Source: Apium graveolens
Lineage: Eukaryota > Streptophyta > Magnoliopsida > Apiales > Apiaceae
NCBI RefSeq assembly: GCF_009905375.1
Contig: NC_133650.1
Span: 65,103,669-65,167,668 of the forward strand
Length of the DNA: 64,000 bases
Reading direction: 5' to 3'
The notes below the pieces were generated by a model. That model did not search any database. It had not been told where the DNA came from and worked only from the letters and a program-made list of their open reading frames with translations. A program made the translations under genes and the position numbers. Shown in pieces: positions 54,179 to 64,000 of this stretch (positions are counted from its first letter, which is position 1; each line of letters begins with the position of its first letter).

Positions 54179-55481
54179 TCAATGGCTAGTCTTGAAGCAC
54201 AACAATTGATAATCAATATTGTTAATCAATTGTAGTCTTATAGCAACTGATAGGGACACGGTCTGCAGTACTTCTGCAGATGTTCGAACAAGTGTTTTAA
54301 CACTACTAGGATTTAGGGAACATAGTAAGAGTAAGGAGCTGCTTTGATAGAAGGGGAGGATTTTGAATGAGAGGGGGGCTAATTCTTCCATCCTTGCAAG
54401 CGAGATAGAGAGTTACACCTTAGAAGGTGATGGTGAGGGTGTGAGGTGTGTGAGCCAGGGCAGCCCCTGATGTAAGAAAATAAAGAACTTGAGAGAAATA
54501 CAGGTACAACTGGATGCAATATAAACATTCTCATAGAGAAGTCTGCAGATCTATCCAGTTGAGGGGGGGCAAGGAGTCTACAGATCTATCAAGTAAACCT
54601 TTATCCAGTTAGGGAAGTACAAGAGGCATCAAGAGAGAAATCACTAGAAGGAGAGCAGTGCATCAACAAAGGGGGAGCAAGAACTCCATAATCTTTCCAA
54701 CACTTGGAGGCTATGAACTGGCTTAGGCTGAAGCCTTGTAAACACATTGAGTTGGTGATAATTTTTTCTCCAATCACTCATTGAAAGCTGAGAACGGTCA
54801 AGAAGCCCAAGGGAAAGGGATCAAGCACAGCTACAAGGAAGAAAATAAATTTAGTTTTTGCTATTAGAGCAACTACTGAATCTAATGAGGATCCAATTTT
54901 GTCCAATAAAGGATCTGTCAATCCTAAGAAAAGTTTTCTACAATCTTCTTTCTAAAAAGGGACTTGAAGGCCATCAAAAATAAGAAAGTTCCCGACAAAT
55001 CAATCTTCAAGAACTCAGATCTTCTAATTCAGAGAAAAAGACCGAGGAAAATGACTCAATCATGCATTCATCTAACATAAATGAGCATTCTCCTAAACAA
55101 ACTTCATCCAAACAAGATCCATAAAGTTAGAAAGTTGCATTCCATCTCAAAACTATATGGAAACCAGTGTTTGACCACAAGAAAAGAAATTTGCAACATG
55201 TAACTTCTGTTTTAATTCTTGAAAGGAGGACATACACCCTTGACATGAAGACATGCTCAGACTCAACAAGAGCTGGAAGTCCTACTTCCATTTTCAAAAG
55301 TCTAATACTTTATAGAATCAATGAAGATCCAATACTTTTAATGAAGAGACTAAACTGTCTAGGTGAAGGATGAATGGATCTTTTCTAAAAGGGCGTATTG
55401 GAATATCAAATAGCAAAGAAATATGAAAGAAATCATTCTCTCATATGCTCAGACAGAAGGAGCTACTTTCAGAGTAATATC
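54179..55481 (+). pseudogene. Tail of a decayed Sirevirus-like extra coding region
   Basis: A heavily broken coding trace begins near MASLEAQQLIINIVNQL (54181) and continues with many stops to the CACTA insertion. It lies upstream of a copia polypurine tract and LTR, in the position of the extra Sirevirus ORF, and shares its Ser/Lys/Glu-rich character. Its continuation after the CACTA element is 59491-59640. Identification is by position and composition only. Confidence 0.4.
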
Positions 55482-56937
55482 TACTACACCATATATGTCC
55501 TGCTGTAACGGTAAAAAAAAGTGTTGTTGAAGGCCAAAAAGTGTGGATGAAAGTTAAAAAAGGGCTACGATCATACTTTTTTGAAAAACCAGTTCATCAC
55601 CAATGTGGGCGTCATCTTAGGGGTCTATGGTTATACTTTTGTTTTTTAGGTTACAGTCACGAAAGTGTGACCATAGAGGGTATACGCCAATATTTTCCCT
55701 TTTTTGGTAACATCAGTAATAATGTACCAATAGACCTATAGTCACACCACTATAGTTTTTGTTACATTAAAATTAGTGTTACCAAAAAGCCTATGGTAAC
55801 ACCATTTACACCTATTCTAAAACCAAATTTTAAAACACTTTCAAATCAATCGCTACACTTTGTAGACATATTTATCAACACTTTATATATATAAAACAAT
55901 GTATGATATTTAAATATACTATTTCCCATTAAAAAATTTCAAACACTACATAGACATAATACTGTTCCAAGCCATCCCAATGCACAAACATACATCAAAG
56001 TATAAATAGGTCCGGGCCATCCCAATACATAAACATCTATCATCCAAGTTAACTATGAAGCATCCGAAAATGTTAACTACTAATGTATAAAACTATAACA
56101 ATTCAAAATACAACAAGTATTACTAAGATTCATTGGACAATTCTGCTGATTCTCAGACTTATCGAGAATGAAGTTTAAATCTGGATATGTACCAACTAGT
56201 GTCGGCATAAATCTTCTAAAGTAATTGCGGTCAACCATCTCAAGTATTTGTATAATATGCATACTTTTTCATAAACACAATATGTCCATGAGTTTATTTT
56301 TTGTTGCAAGCCATTCCTGCAAATAATGATAATTTTTCTTAAATTGTAGATTAACTTTAGAGCTTTATAGTACAAGTTGCTTTAAATATATATGCAAGAC
56401 AACTAAAAGTTCTACACTGCAGGCAACCTCTTCTTTTATATTTTTATACTTCATAATATTACTAAAGGTAGCGTAAAAATAAGCAAAGGATTCTAAGTGA
56501 CAAAAATTGTTTAAATCATCAAAGCTATAATAAGTATTTGAAAAGTATTAAAATGTGATTAATCATGGAAAGAGGAAGTAAAAAATGTACCAGATTGAAA
56601 ATGTGTGTTCATATGTGCATATGTTCTGGAGAAATTGTTTAGACAGTGCTTAGAGTTAATAAAAAACAAAGACCAAGACAACCATGTTATATAAACTGTC
56701 CAATATTTTAAGTATGTAAAACATGTTGTAGACATGAATTCCCTTATTCAAATATCAGATGTCCTCAAAGAATTGTGTTTCCACATTCTCTTTTCGGTAT
56801 AACTAATCCTAAGCCAGTTTATTTTAGTTCATATATATAAAAATTCATGAAAAAATATGAAAGTAAAATAAATTTATGAATCGAACCATAACTATGATGG
56901 CATTATTGTCGTTTCACTTGGCAAAAAAATGAGAACA

Positions 56938-57131
56938 AGATTTTCACTTGTGCGCTTTACGAGAAATCTCACATTTATTGCTCATACATGAAGGACGGAA
57001 AGAAGACCAAAATCACCACTTATATCTTAGTCCCAGACGCGGAATTAAAAGCAGAGGATTCAACCAAACTTGCGTTGTCAGTTGTTTTGCTGTGGATTTC
57101 AAAAGAGCTTGAGGTAGTTGCTTTTCTGTGA
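56938..57131 (+). CDS. Possible captured exon, unidentified
   Basis: An open frame of about 64 codons without an obligatory start (KIFTCALYEKSHIYCSYMKD ... LKAEDSTKLALSVVLLWISK) ends at TGA. Its base composition is less AT-rich than the surroundings, which is why it stands out. No family recognised; chance remains possible. Confidence 0.25.
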
Positions 57132-57924
57132 AAATGAAACAAGCTTGAGGCGGTTAATCTATAATCTTGCGGATAATCAGCCTATGATTGGAGCACATAA
57201 AAGATGCATAATATATATTCAAATATGAAAACAATAGCTTTATTTTGCACCAATCTTATGAGTAATCATGGATACATTCTCTTATATTACTTTTTCTCAT
57301 TCTGTATTTCCTACTCCATGCCACGGAAAAATGATAACTGAATCTGGTGCTCACAAAAAAAGAGATTTTCCTAATATAATCACATCAACTTCTTTTTATG
57401 ATATCGAATTCTTTAAATATATGAAACCAAGAAAATTAGAAAAACTACTAGTAGGTCCATGAATTATTCCATGCAAAAAAATAACTTAAAGTACTTTACT
57501 GTTCACAGTTAACACCTACAGTTATGTGTCAAAGTATATGAAAACATATATTATATTATATATGTTGATAACTATTGTGTCTGTCCAAGAAACATATAAT
57601 CATACATAAGTTCTCATACAGCAATTCTACATTCATACATTCATACCTGGAAATTATGTTTTTGCAGAAAAGCTATGTTATAGAGTACAAGATTTTGAGG
57701 CACAGCCATTATGGTTGCCATGCTCCTTCATAAAAGCCATACTCATTCTCAACCTGCATAGCTATAAATTCTTTGTGCATTAATTCTAACTGAAAGAACA
57801 ATTTAGTTTTTAAGTAACTTGAAATTTTGAATTTTTATATAATTAAGTTACTAATAGAACTCAAAATTCTTATATTTTACAATAGTTATTGCCAATAGTT
57901 ACTAATCAAATGATTTTTATATTA

Positions 57925-57964
<40 letters not shown>
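57925..57964. repeat. (TTA)n microsatellite
   Basis: About twelve TTA repeats in the interior of the CACTA element. Confidence 0.95.
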
Positions 57965-57965
<1 letters not shown>

Positions 57966-58083
57966 CTTCATTATATACTTTTTATTAATAATAAAAGACT
58001 TTTGAAGCAATTATCCACATTACTGGACCATACAGTTAGTAGAATACCAAAGATAAAAATTATAAAAAATAAAACGGTAAGAT

Positions 58084-58182
58084 GAAATCTTTAAATTGTC
58101 TAGTTTTTTCACTGATATGATGCACTCCGTTGAAACGGCTCCTTTAGGACAGTTAGGTCAAGAATCTTTTGAAATACTTCTC
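58084..58182 (-). pseudogene. LAMMER-type kinase exon fragment B
   Basis: On the minus strand KYFKRF, then after stops PKGAVSTECIISVKKLDNLK. This follows the plant AFC/CLK kinase segment near the C-terminal lobe (form KYVRRG.LDWPEGA.SRESI.AV.KL..L). It lies downstream, in gene order, of fragment A. The intervening lobe is not found between them. Non-functional. Confidence 0.5.
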
Positions 58183-58397
58183 AGCACCGCGGATGCATCG
58201 ATGAAAGGAAAAACATTACAATTACCAATTAAAAACCAACATGTACAATTACTTTCATAAAAAAATTGCTCTAAATTATCATGTGTCTAAAACAAAAATT
58301 CTCCCTAAAAATATTATGTATCTCTAGATAAATATATTATTCAATATAATCTGAATATCGACAAGAAGAAAAGTAAAAGGTCTAACTGAGATACATA

Positions 58398-58500
58398 ACC
58401 TCAGGTGCTTTGTAATGCCTTGTTGAGGAAATGGAGCTATGTTTGTGGTCATAATATGCAGTACTACCAAAATCAATCAGCTTAATGAGGCTTGACTTTT
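58398..58500 (-). pseudogene. LAMMER-type (AFC/CLK) kinase exon fragment A
   Basis: The minus strand encodes KSSLIKLIDFGSTAYYDHKH followed by SSISSTRHYKAPEV. It contains the DFG motif of protein kinases and the activation-loop signature STRHY(K/R)APEV of LAMMER (dual-specificity, splicing-factor) kinases. A donor-like GAG/GTTATG follows APE, where an intron is plausible. The frame is closed upstream by stops, so this is an exon relic within the CACTA element. Confidence 0.7.
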
Positions 58501-58802
58501 GCTTTCATCAGAAGCCCATTTGTATCTTCTGGAAAATAAATAGAAAGAAAGTATTGCTTCAGTTATAAGCATATTTTCATACCCAAAACTTACATAAAAC
58601 ATTCACACTATCAACACATAAACACTATCGAGAAACAACAGTTATAGTATCATATAATAAAAAAATTATGGAAAACTACTTAGAACCGAATATTTTATCA
58701 AATAATACACAAATTACACATAAAAACTTCATGGTCATGCTCAAGATAGAAACTTAAATAACAATTTCAAGAATAGTTCTTTCAGACATGAGAAGGCATA
58801 CC

Positions 58803-59130
58803 TGTACAAGAAACCCGATTACTCAATCAAAATCTGAAACCCTAATTGAGAAGCTGAAAGGTAAAGCACAAATGAGAGTGAAAACTCAATTGCAACGATA
58901 GTGAAAGAAATGATTAAGGATGAAATTCCTGATTGTGAGTGTCAAAGATCCGGATTGAAGACCCGATTAGAGACTAAAATGAAGAGCGGGTGATGAGTGA
59001 AAGAAGATTCTGACTTCGATTGAATTATCTAAGTTGTTCGAGAGAGAAATGAGGGAGTGGGTGTTGAGTGTTCGAGAGAGGGAGCTGCCGATTGAGAGGT
59101 CATTTTAGATTTTCAAAGAAAAGAGAAATG
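58803..59130 (-). other. 5' untranslated-like leader within the CACTA element
   Basis: Minus-strand sequence is CT-rich and less AT-rich than its surroundings (CTCCCTCTCTCGAACACTC, ATTAGGGTTTCAG) and ends CTTGTACAG/GTATGCC, a donor-like site. It looks like the first exon of a plant gene, placed upstream of the kinase fragments on the same strand. Confidence 0.4.
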
Positions 59131-59490
59131 AGAGAAAAGGGAAATTAAATTAAAATTGGGCGTTAGAGTTTTGATTTTAGTTTCATTTTTTAGTTTTATT
59201 TCCCTACCCATCTTTTTGAACTAAATTCAACCCCGACCACATCTTTTCATTCAGCTGCTTGAATATTTCATTTATTTGTAACATTTTTTAAGACCAATGC
59301 TAACATCAAATTTGGTGTAACCTTTGATGCCTAATTTTATCTATAGTTACACTAAATGATACCAATGGTTACAATGAAAAAAAAGTTTAATCATAGATAA
59401 CCTAAAATTATTTTAAGGCACTTACAGTCACACTTATGCTGGTTACACTGAAAAAAACCGTTACAGCAGGCCATATATGTGGTGTAGTGA

Positions 59491-59647
59491 TCTTTTCCTC
59501 AAAACTATTTCCTTGTACATTATATTTGTCAGTAGCTTAACATAACACAATTATGCATATTTAATGTCCTTATGTAAGAATGTATTTTGTTATTATCAAT
59601 GCTTTGATTTATGGTTGTTATTCTATCAGTCATATATTGGGGGAGAT
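59491..59647 (+). other. 3' region and polypurine tract of the second Sirevirus-like element
   Basis: Resumes after the CACTA element and ends in ATTGGGGGAGAT (59636-59647), the same tract form as at 28660-28675. Confidence 0.75.
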
Positions 59648-60663
59648 TATTAGAAATCAAGCCTAAATCTTGATGATAAACAAATCTCATTGCTTAAATA
59701 TGTTAAGGCAACTTGTAACATTTTATGACTAATCATCCTAAGGGATAGTCATTAAAGGAATAGCCCATCAATTGAAAGGGTTGTTGTAATATTTTCTTTG
59801 AGAATCCTGTAAACAGATAGCAATTCAGTTATTCATTAAGAATTCATGTGGACTCAATAGATAATCTAGAATAGGGTGGTTAAGTGTAAATATTTGATGT
59901 CGTGTAATTAAGATTAAGTGAAGTTAGTCATCAGCTACTAAATGGAGGGAAAGCATAAACCTCTATCTATATCGGCCCATCAACTGCTAAATATATGACT
60001 ATCAATGGCTAAGGAATTCCGTAGCAAAAGACTTCCAACGGCTAAGGAGTTTTTGTAGCTAGTGTCTATCAATGGCTAGGAAGATACATATCTACTGATA
60101 GTGATGTGACATTGGTCAAAACTTAGGATTGTCACAACACATAGGTTGATAGGAATCTCCGAAAAGAAAATGAGAAATCAATACAAACTTTTCATATGAT
60201 CTTGGATGTCGAAGAAGAAGAAACATTCCATTCTCATGCAAGACAAATTAGAAGGATATTCAAAGTAATATATCAGGATACAATTCAGCATCATTTGTCA
60301 AGCATCATGAGAAAGAGAATGAAGAAACAATCTTGTTGGACCTCGAAGATTGTATTATGTATTGTCTAGTAAGCATTGTAACTTGATGATATATAAACCA
60401 AGTAGTAGATGTTTCATTTAAGAAATAGATTTTACATTCTCGGAGAGCTTGAGAGAGATATATCTTCCTCTGAGTGAAAAACTGTAAACCGCAACTGTGA
60501 GATTATATTTGTAATTGTAAAATATTATTTCTTCAAATAAACCTCAGTGGGCAAGTCAAAAAACAAACGACCTGGAAATTTAAAACATCTGTGTCCATGT
60601 TTCATCTTCCAAATATAGATTAATTTGAAAATTGTAATTTGTATTCAACCTCCCCCATCTACA
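59648..60663 (+). mobile_element. 3' LTR of the second Sirevirus-like element
   Basis: Starts TATTAGAAATCAAGCC (TG mutated to TA) and ends near CTCCCCCATCTACA. It holds GATGATATATAAACC (60391-60405, TATA region) and AATAAACC (60537-60544, poly(A)-like), and several CAATGGCTA/CAACGGCTA repeats (60001-60075). The right border and AATTA as TSD copy are estimates; no 5' LTR is in the window. Confidence 0.7.
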
Positions 60664-61548
60664 AATTAACATAAGTTGATTATTAGTGAATAACAACATA
60701 TGTAAAGGAAATGGATAAGTGTAGATGCAAGTGTTTGGCACTGTAATTAAATCTTCAACCATGTCGATTAGTAGTCTTTTTTGTTAGGGTTAAGATGAGT
60801 AGTTAGATAGGGTTTATTAGATATATACAAATCATAATGACATCTGTTTTGGGCCTAGGATTTTGTACTTTGTTTAGGACATGTTACACACACGTTGTGT
60901 AATGTATCCTATACTATAAACAGGCGTACAACAAGTAATGATGAAATGTAAATGTTTGGGGTGGAGGTTTTTTCTTTTAAAGTTTAACGAGGATTATTAA
61001 CGACCAATGTTTTTCTCCAAGCCTTGAACCTGGGATCATGGGCATGTCGGTGGCCTCTTAAAACTTGAGGCAGTATAAAATATTAGACACTTTGCAGTTT
61101 TTTGTGCCTCTTACAACTTGTGAGACTAGAAAATATTAAATACTTTGCCAGCTTTTTGTGCAGACCCAATTACTTTTGGAGGTAAACATGCTTGCGGGGA
61201 GTAATGCATGAAATCTATAAAATTTTCATCATAGACAAATAGGCATTTATGATAAAAACAAGCAACTTAGATTAGACTATTAAATAGCGCATACTTTCTG
61301 TAAATTGCAAACTAAATTTATGCAATTGTTAAATCGGTAAAGTGTATCGTGTATGCATCAACATATGTACAGATGAGAAAAGTTTACGGACACAACCAAT
61401 AATAACCAATTTTAGTGGTTATGTTCTCTGCATCATGTACCAATACTCATTTCACACCAAAAGCGTTATGCTGGGTGAAATAATGTTAGCTGGAAATACT
61501 ATGTTTTTTAGAATTTGGTAAGAAATTTATTTTCCTATAGTTTTTTCA
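60664..61548. other. Intergenic DNA with a 53-bp tandem duplication
   Basis: AT-rich sequence without a gene. Two adjacent copies of a 53-bp unit at 61054-61106 and 61107-61160 begin CCTCTTA and end TTTTTTGTG/CTTTTTGTG, diverged by substitutions. Nothing else recognised. Confidence 0.6.
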
Positions 61549-61915
61549 TCTATATTATTTTACTATTGAGTTTAAATCTTATACTTCACATACATGGATC
61601 AAAAACACAAATAAGTCGGGTTAAATTTTTGATGCATATTGTATACAATCTCGTACACTGACATGCAACAACAACAACAAATTTAAGTGCAAAAAATGGA
61701 TAAATCTTATACACGCCAAAGATTGAGTACGAGGGTTACTGATTTCACAACTCAAAAAATTTTAACCTTGAATGATTTTCATCGATAACTAAATAACTAC
61801 ATAACTAAAGTACAACAGATTCATCACAAATCATTAATATCGCAAATATTACATCTCATAACTTTAGAATATATACTAGGACATGACACGTGCCTCGCGC
61901 TGGTTTAAATACTAG
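61549..61915 (+). mobile_element. Possible short non-autonomous Helitron
   Basis: Starts TCTATATTATTTTACTATTG after an A and ends GTGCCTCGCGCTGGTTTAAATACTAG before a T run (written in two parts: hairpin region 61885-61903, CTAG at 61912-61915). An imperfect hairpin (CACGTGCCTCGCGCTG) precedes the CTAG end, as in Helitrons. Insertion between A and T fits. The stem is poorly matched, so the call is tentative. Confidence 0.35.
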
Positions 61916-62867
61916 TTTTTTTATAAAGATACAAATAAGCATATACTATTTATGCTATTTGGTCATTTAAATTAAAAAAATATTCAAATTAAAATTCATA
62001 TAATAAGGTTATAATTCTTTGTTAAATTAATTTTAATGTTTTATTTGAAATTATAAAAAACAATAAAAATATTAATGAATCGGTACTGGTAGTAAAGTTA
62101 GTATATGATAATATCTTAAAATTGAATATATTCGGTTTAGTTATTTGGTCGGTTTGGAGGTTAAAACCGATTCACCAAAATAATTAGGCTTTTCAAATGT
62201 CAAAATGTAAACAAATCAATTCGTTAATAAATCGTAAATTTTGATTTGGATGTTTTGGCACGACTGATTTGGATATGTTAGGAGAATTTTTACTCACCCA
62301 ACAACAAAAAAATAATAATTGTTAATCAGATATGTCCTAAACATCAACTCCAACTCGCTTGGGATTGTTTTAATTTTTTGATAAAGAAACTGCCATGATC
62401 GAAAATCAATATATTATAAATGTGGCCCCTCAACTAATTAAATTTTTCCTGTAGAAAAAGCTAAATAAAAATTTTGTTTTTTCAAATATAATCTTCTATA
62501 TTAAATATACATTTACAATAGTAAATGGATAGATTTATTATAGCATAATTTATCAACTCACATATACAACCGCTAAAACATATATGATCTACGTTTTTTC
62601 AAAAAAAATATATTCTAGATTTTTTTACATTTTTTTCATTTTGGATATATTTTTTTTATTTGTGCTAATCACATTATAATGTAAAATATTGAATAAACTA
62701 ATATTGTTAAAAATAAAAAAAATATCATAAAATGAATTATAACTTAAATTTATAAAACTGCAGTAAAATTGTTATGAACTGAATTACAATAGTACAATTT
62801 AAGATAGTATAGTGAAAATAAATATTACTTTTATATGGACCCTCGAAAAAAGGAGGTACCTGCAAAG
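61916..62867. other. AT-rich intergenic DNA
   Basis: No gene, RNA or repeat recognised. The last eight bases, CTGCAAAG (62860-62867), are the left target duplication of the following MITE. Confidence 0.6.
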
Positions 62868-63561
62868 TAGGGGTGTATAGACGAACCGCTCAACCACATC
62901 CAACCGCTCAATCGCTCGCAAACGAACCGCATTTTGCGGATATTCGTGAAATGAGGGTTGGTTTGGATTTAAATTTTAAAAACCGTTCATTCGCGGTTTG
63001 GATGCGGTTTTAAATTCTTGAAAACCGCATAAACGCAACCACAACCGCAACTCCAACTCGCAACATATATTTATAATAAAATATATTTCCAAAAATGTAG
63101 TTGATATCATATAAATTAATAAGTATACATATTTATTAACTAATCTTAGTTTAATGTTAAGATTTCGTTCATAAAATTCACAATCATTATAAGATATATT
63201 CAAACAAATGGAAAATATAATCAAAATGTAATTTTTTTTATCCTTTTCTTTTTTCTTTTCTCTCGCCTCCATATTTTTGTATATTTTTAATATTTTTGCT
63301 CCACACGGAGTATTAGTTTGTATTTTATTTTTGAATGTAAATTTATCACATAACTTAAACCTAAATTTATTAATATTCCGAATTTATTTTTTTGCAAATT
63401 ATTAATTATTTTAAAATAAGTGGTTGAATCGCAAACTGATCCGCAATAACCCTAAATTCGCAACCGCAATTGACGTGGTTAACCGCAACCGCAAATGCTC
63501 TTTGCAGTTTGGTTCGACTTTTACCCCAAAATCGATCTGATCCGAACCGCGTACACCCCTA
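62868..63561. mobile_element. hAT-type MITE
   Basis: Terminal inverted repeats TAGGGGTGTA/TACACCCCTA and a perfect 8-bp TSD CTGCAAAG (62860-62867, 63562-63569). Ends are rich in AACCGC/GCGGTT words in inverse orientation, and the centre is AT-rich. The 8-bp duplication and TAGGGGTGT ends are those of a common plant hAT MITE class. An open frame inside (62976-63272) is chance. Confidence 0.93.
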
Positions 63562-63569
63562 CTGCAAAG

Positions 63570-64000
63570 GAGCTTTTGGATGAGTTAAATCTAGGTCCGC
63601 TTTTCTAAAAAGTGTTTTGACCAAAAAAGATACTTATCACTTGGTTTGACCAAAAAATTTCGTAATATATGATGCAATTCATAATCATGTATCAAGTTTG
63701 CACAATATTTAATTAATAAAAATGTGTTTGGAGAGCGAATACTGAAAAAGTTGGCAAGCGAAGAAATGTTTTTGTACTTTACATAGTTGGGAATTTAGGA
63801 TCCCATTTATTAATACTCCCTCTCTCTTTTATTTTTATATTAATTTTTTGGGAATTTGTCAAATATACCAACTTTTGGAAATTTATTTGTAACTCTACTA
63901 TCTTACTTAAAATCTTACAAATTTACTATATTTTTAAACATAAAAATAATTAAATGGCAAAAATACCATCCCTCTACCCTCTTGATCATCCTCATCCTCC
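63570..64000. other. Intergenic DNA
   Basis: AT-rich, no feature recognised up to the window end. Confidence 0.6.

Larger units (their letters stand above)
55482..59490. mobile_element. Non-autonomous CACTA element carrying gene fragments
   Basis: Terminal inverted repeats of about 31-34 bp: right end (minus strand) CACTACACCACATATATGG, left end TACTACACCATATATG with the first C lost to T and a 2-bp gap, both followed by CCTGCTGTAACGGT. TSD ATC at 55479-55481 and 59491-59493. Subterminal TAGTTACA/GTGTAACC-like repeats occur in the first 350 and last 250 bp (for example 55640-55800 and 59310-59460). No transposase was found in 4009 bp. Two exon-like pieces of a LAMMER-type kinase lie on the minus strand. 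Confidence 0.9.

Noticed and set aside
62976..63272. 98-codon minus-strand frame inside the hAT MITE
   Set aside because: Lies across the AT-rich centre and the GC-rich end repeats of the MITE; no transposase features.

Overview
The window is plant nuclear DNA, from a eudicot-like genome with a large repeat fraction. No intact host gene was recognised. Almost all of it is LTR retrotransposons inserted into one another, with a CACTA DNA transposon, a hAT-type MITE and a possible Helitron at the right. The evidence is gag/pol domains of four lineages (Tat, Athila and Tekay-type chromovirus in Ty3/gypsy; Sirevirus-type and a second copia), tRNA primer-binding sites, polypurine tracts and target-site duplications (TSDs) read directly from the sequence. 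The species cannot be named from this.

Layout, left to right. 1-1261: 3' end of a Tat-type gypsy element (+) with tandem palindromic repeats in its 3' region. It cuts the gag of a minus-strand copia element (gag remnant 1262-1882, long leader to 3665, PBS 3666-3677, LTR 3679-5357). That copia sits in a piece of Tekay-like LTR (5358-6113). A palindrome-rich mini-element follows (6330-6676). From 6677 to 51289 runs one old Tekay-type LTR (+), now in three pieces because it was hit twice: by a minus-strand Tat element (7643-13412, TSD ACACC) and by an Athila-type element (13517-49101, TSD ATCGT).

Inside the Athila element two more insertions lie about 240 bp apart in its env-like ORF: a Sirevirus-type copia (17031-29167, TSD GGCAG/AGCAG) and a minus-strand chromodomain-bearing Tekay element with 3.8-kb LTRs (29414-46184, TSD ACAGG). 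The 3' LTR of the latter is itself split by a solo LTR (29505-32788, TSD TAAAT). After 51289 come decayed internal sequence, the tail of a second Sirevirus-like element (to 60663) carrying a 4-kb CACTA element (55482-59490, TSD ATC), a possible Helitron (61549-61915) and a hAT MITE (62868-63561, TSD CTGCAAAG).

All pol genes carry nonsense codons or frameshifts. Two elements show large internal deletions: the Tat element lacks integrase, and the Athila element has a gag-to-integrase deletion junction. The most unusual signals are: (i) a run of five hairpins in the copia leader that present a near-constant 18-nt loop motif on unrelated stems; (ii) four 25-bp near-palindromes further up that leader; (iii) a splice-donor/acceptor-like pair in Tekay-type LTRs with an ATG placed 9-11 nt after the acceptor in three different LTRs; (iv) an extra acidic ORF upstream of Tekay gag; (v) LAMMER-type protein kinase exon remnants carried in the CACTA element.
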